DNA of 7,740 nt from the NCBI GenBank assembly GCA_945875975.1, contig CAMCMD010000034.1:1-7740 (forward strand), given 5' to 3'. The DNA comes from Rickettsia typhi. Lineage in GTDB: Bacteria; Pseudomonadota; Alphaproteobacteria; Rickettsiales; Rickettsiaceae. The translations under genes were made by a program, and so were the position numbers. Below the pieces are notes generated by a model. That model saw nothing but the letters and a program-made list of their open reading frames with translations. It made no database searches and was not told where the DNA came from. Of the stretch, positions 7,604 to 7,740 are shown piece by piece (within the stretch, counting starts at the first letter, position 1; each line of letters begins with the position of its first letter).

Positions 7604-7740
7604 GGGAGATTGCGTAAAACTGCGTATTAGATCAAAATATCAAAATTTAATTCTTTATTTTATGCAATTTGCTGATCCTTTTTCAGTGAGAGCTGGTAGG
7701 CGCACTGCGAATTGGACCAAGGCAAGACAACAATATAATC
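7604..7740. mobile_element. Possible left edge of an inserted element at the broken hydrolase
   Basis: Where the hydrolase likeness ends, the sequence changes to GGGAGATTGCGTAAAAC (7604-7620). This resembles the terminal inverted repeats of some IS5-type insertion sequences. The following bases include a more GC-rich part: 26 of 50 bases at 7681-7730 are G or C, in an otherwise strongly AT-rich window. The element would continue beyond the window, so its other end, target duplication and transposase cannot be seen. A plain rearrangement is an equally good explanation of the junction. Confidence 0.3.
7662..7740 (+). CDS. Start of an unidentified reading frame running off the right edge
   Basis: ATG at 7662 opens a frame with no stop before the window end and encodes 26 residues beginning MQFADPFSVRAGRR, a basic, polar N terminus. 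The same frame is also open upstream through the hydrolase junction, so the start is not certain and no ribosome binding site is evident. On the opposite strand two frames over the same bases are open for 18 to 27 codons before stopping, so the coding strand is not settled. I do not recognise the product. It could belong to an inserted element or be non-coding. Confidence 0.25.
   Translation, partial: MQFADPFSVRAGRRTANWTKARQQYN

Noticed and set aside
7684..7707. Short inverted repeat CAGTG...CACTG at the right edge
   Set aside because: Only 5 bp with a 14-base loop and no flanking support; expected by chance.

Overview
The window looks like a chromosomal segment of an AT-rich intracellular alphaproteobacterium, most likely of the order Rickettsiales. 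Three things point there. RuvC has the GIDPAL, EETFVN and GHAEKEQ..HM sequences that I recall from Rickettsia RuvC. An autotransporter has a Sca-like C-terminal beta-barrel. The left edge holds the tail of a VirB2-type pilin, matching the rvh/VirB type IV secretion genes of the order. Genus and species cannot be decided from the sequence alone.

Layout. Positions 1-93 are the 3' end of a small hydrophobic VirB2/TrbC-like pilin subunit, closed by a strong hairpin at 147-181. A three-gene + strand run follows: a periplasmic adaptor of the HlyD/RND type (274-1350), an inner-membrane RND multidrug pump (1354-4410), and ruvC, the Holliday-junction resolvase, which most likely starts at a GTG at 4415. 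The pump begins 3 bases after the adaptor stop and ruvC begins 4 bases after the pump stop, so the three are probably co-transcribed and translationally coupled. No outer-membrane TolC-like partner is present, so it must be encoded elsewhere. A weak AT-only hairpin follows ruvC.

At 5075-6880 lies a separate transcription unit with its own TATAAT box: a 601-residue autotransporter. It has a signal peptide, an unusually short and largely helical passenger, and a roughly 300-residue outer-membrane barrel. A symmetric hairpin at 6904-6937 separates it from a convergent gene on the minus strand (stop at 6950). That gene encodes the C-terminal part of an alpha/beta hydrolase with a GNSLG nucleophile elbow. 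Its N-terminal part is missing: recognisable sequence stops near 7591-7603 and the frame closes at 7640-7642. The last ~130 bases, beginning with GGGAGATTGCGTAAAAC at 7604, are more GC-rich and contain the start of a short + strand reading frame. They may be the edge of an inserted mobile element that truncated the hydrolase.

No CRISPR array, tRNA, rRNA or complete insertion sequence is visible. Most of the window is ordinary housekeeping and envelope genes. The parts most worth a second look are the helical passenger of the autotransporter and the broken hydrolase junction at the right edge.
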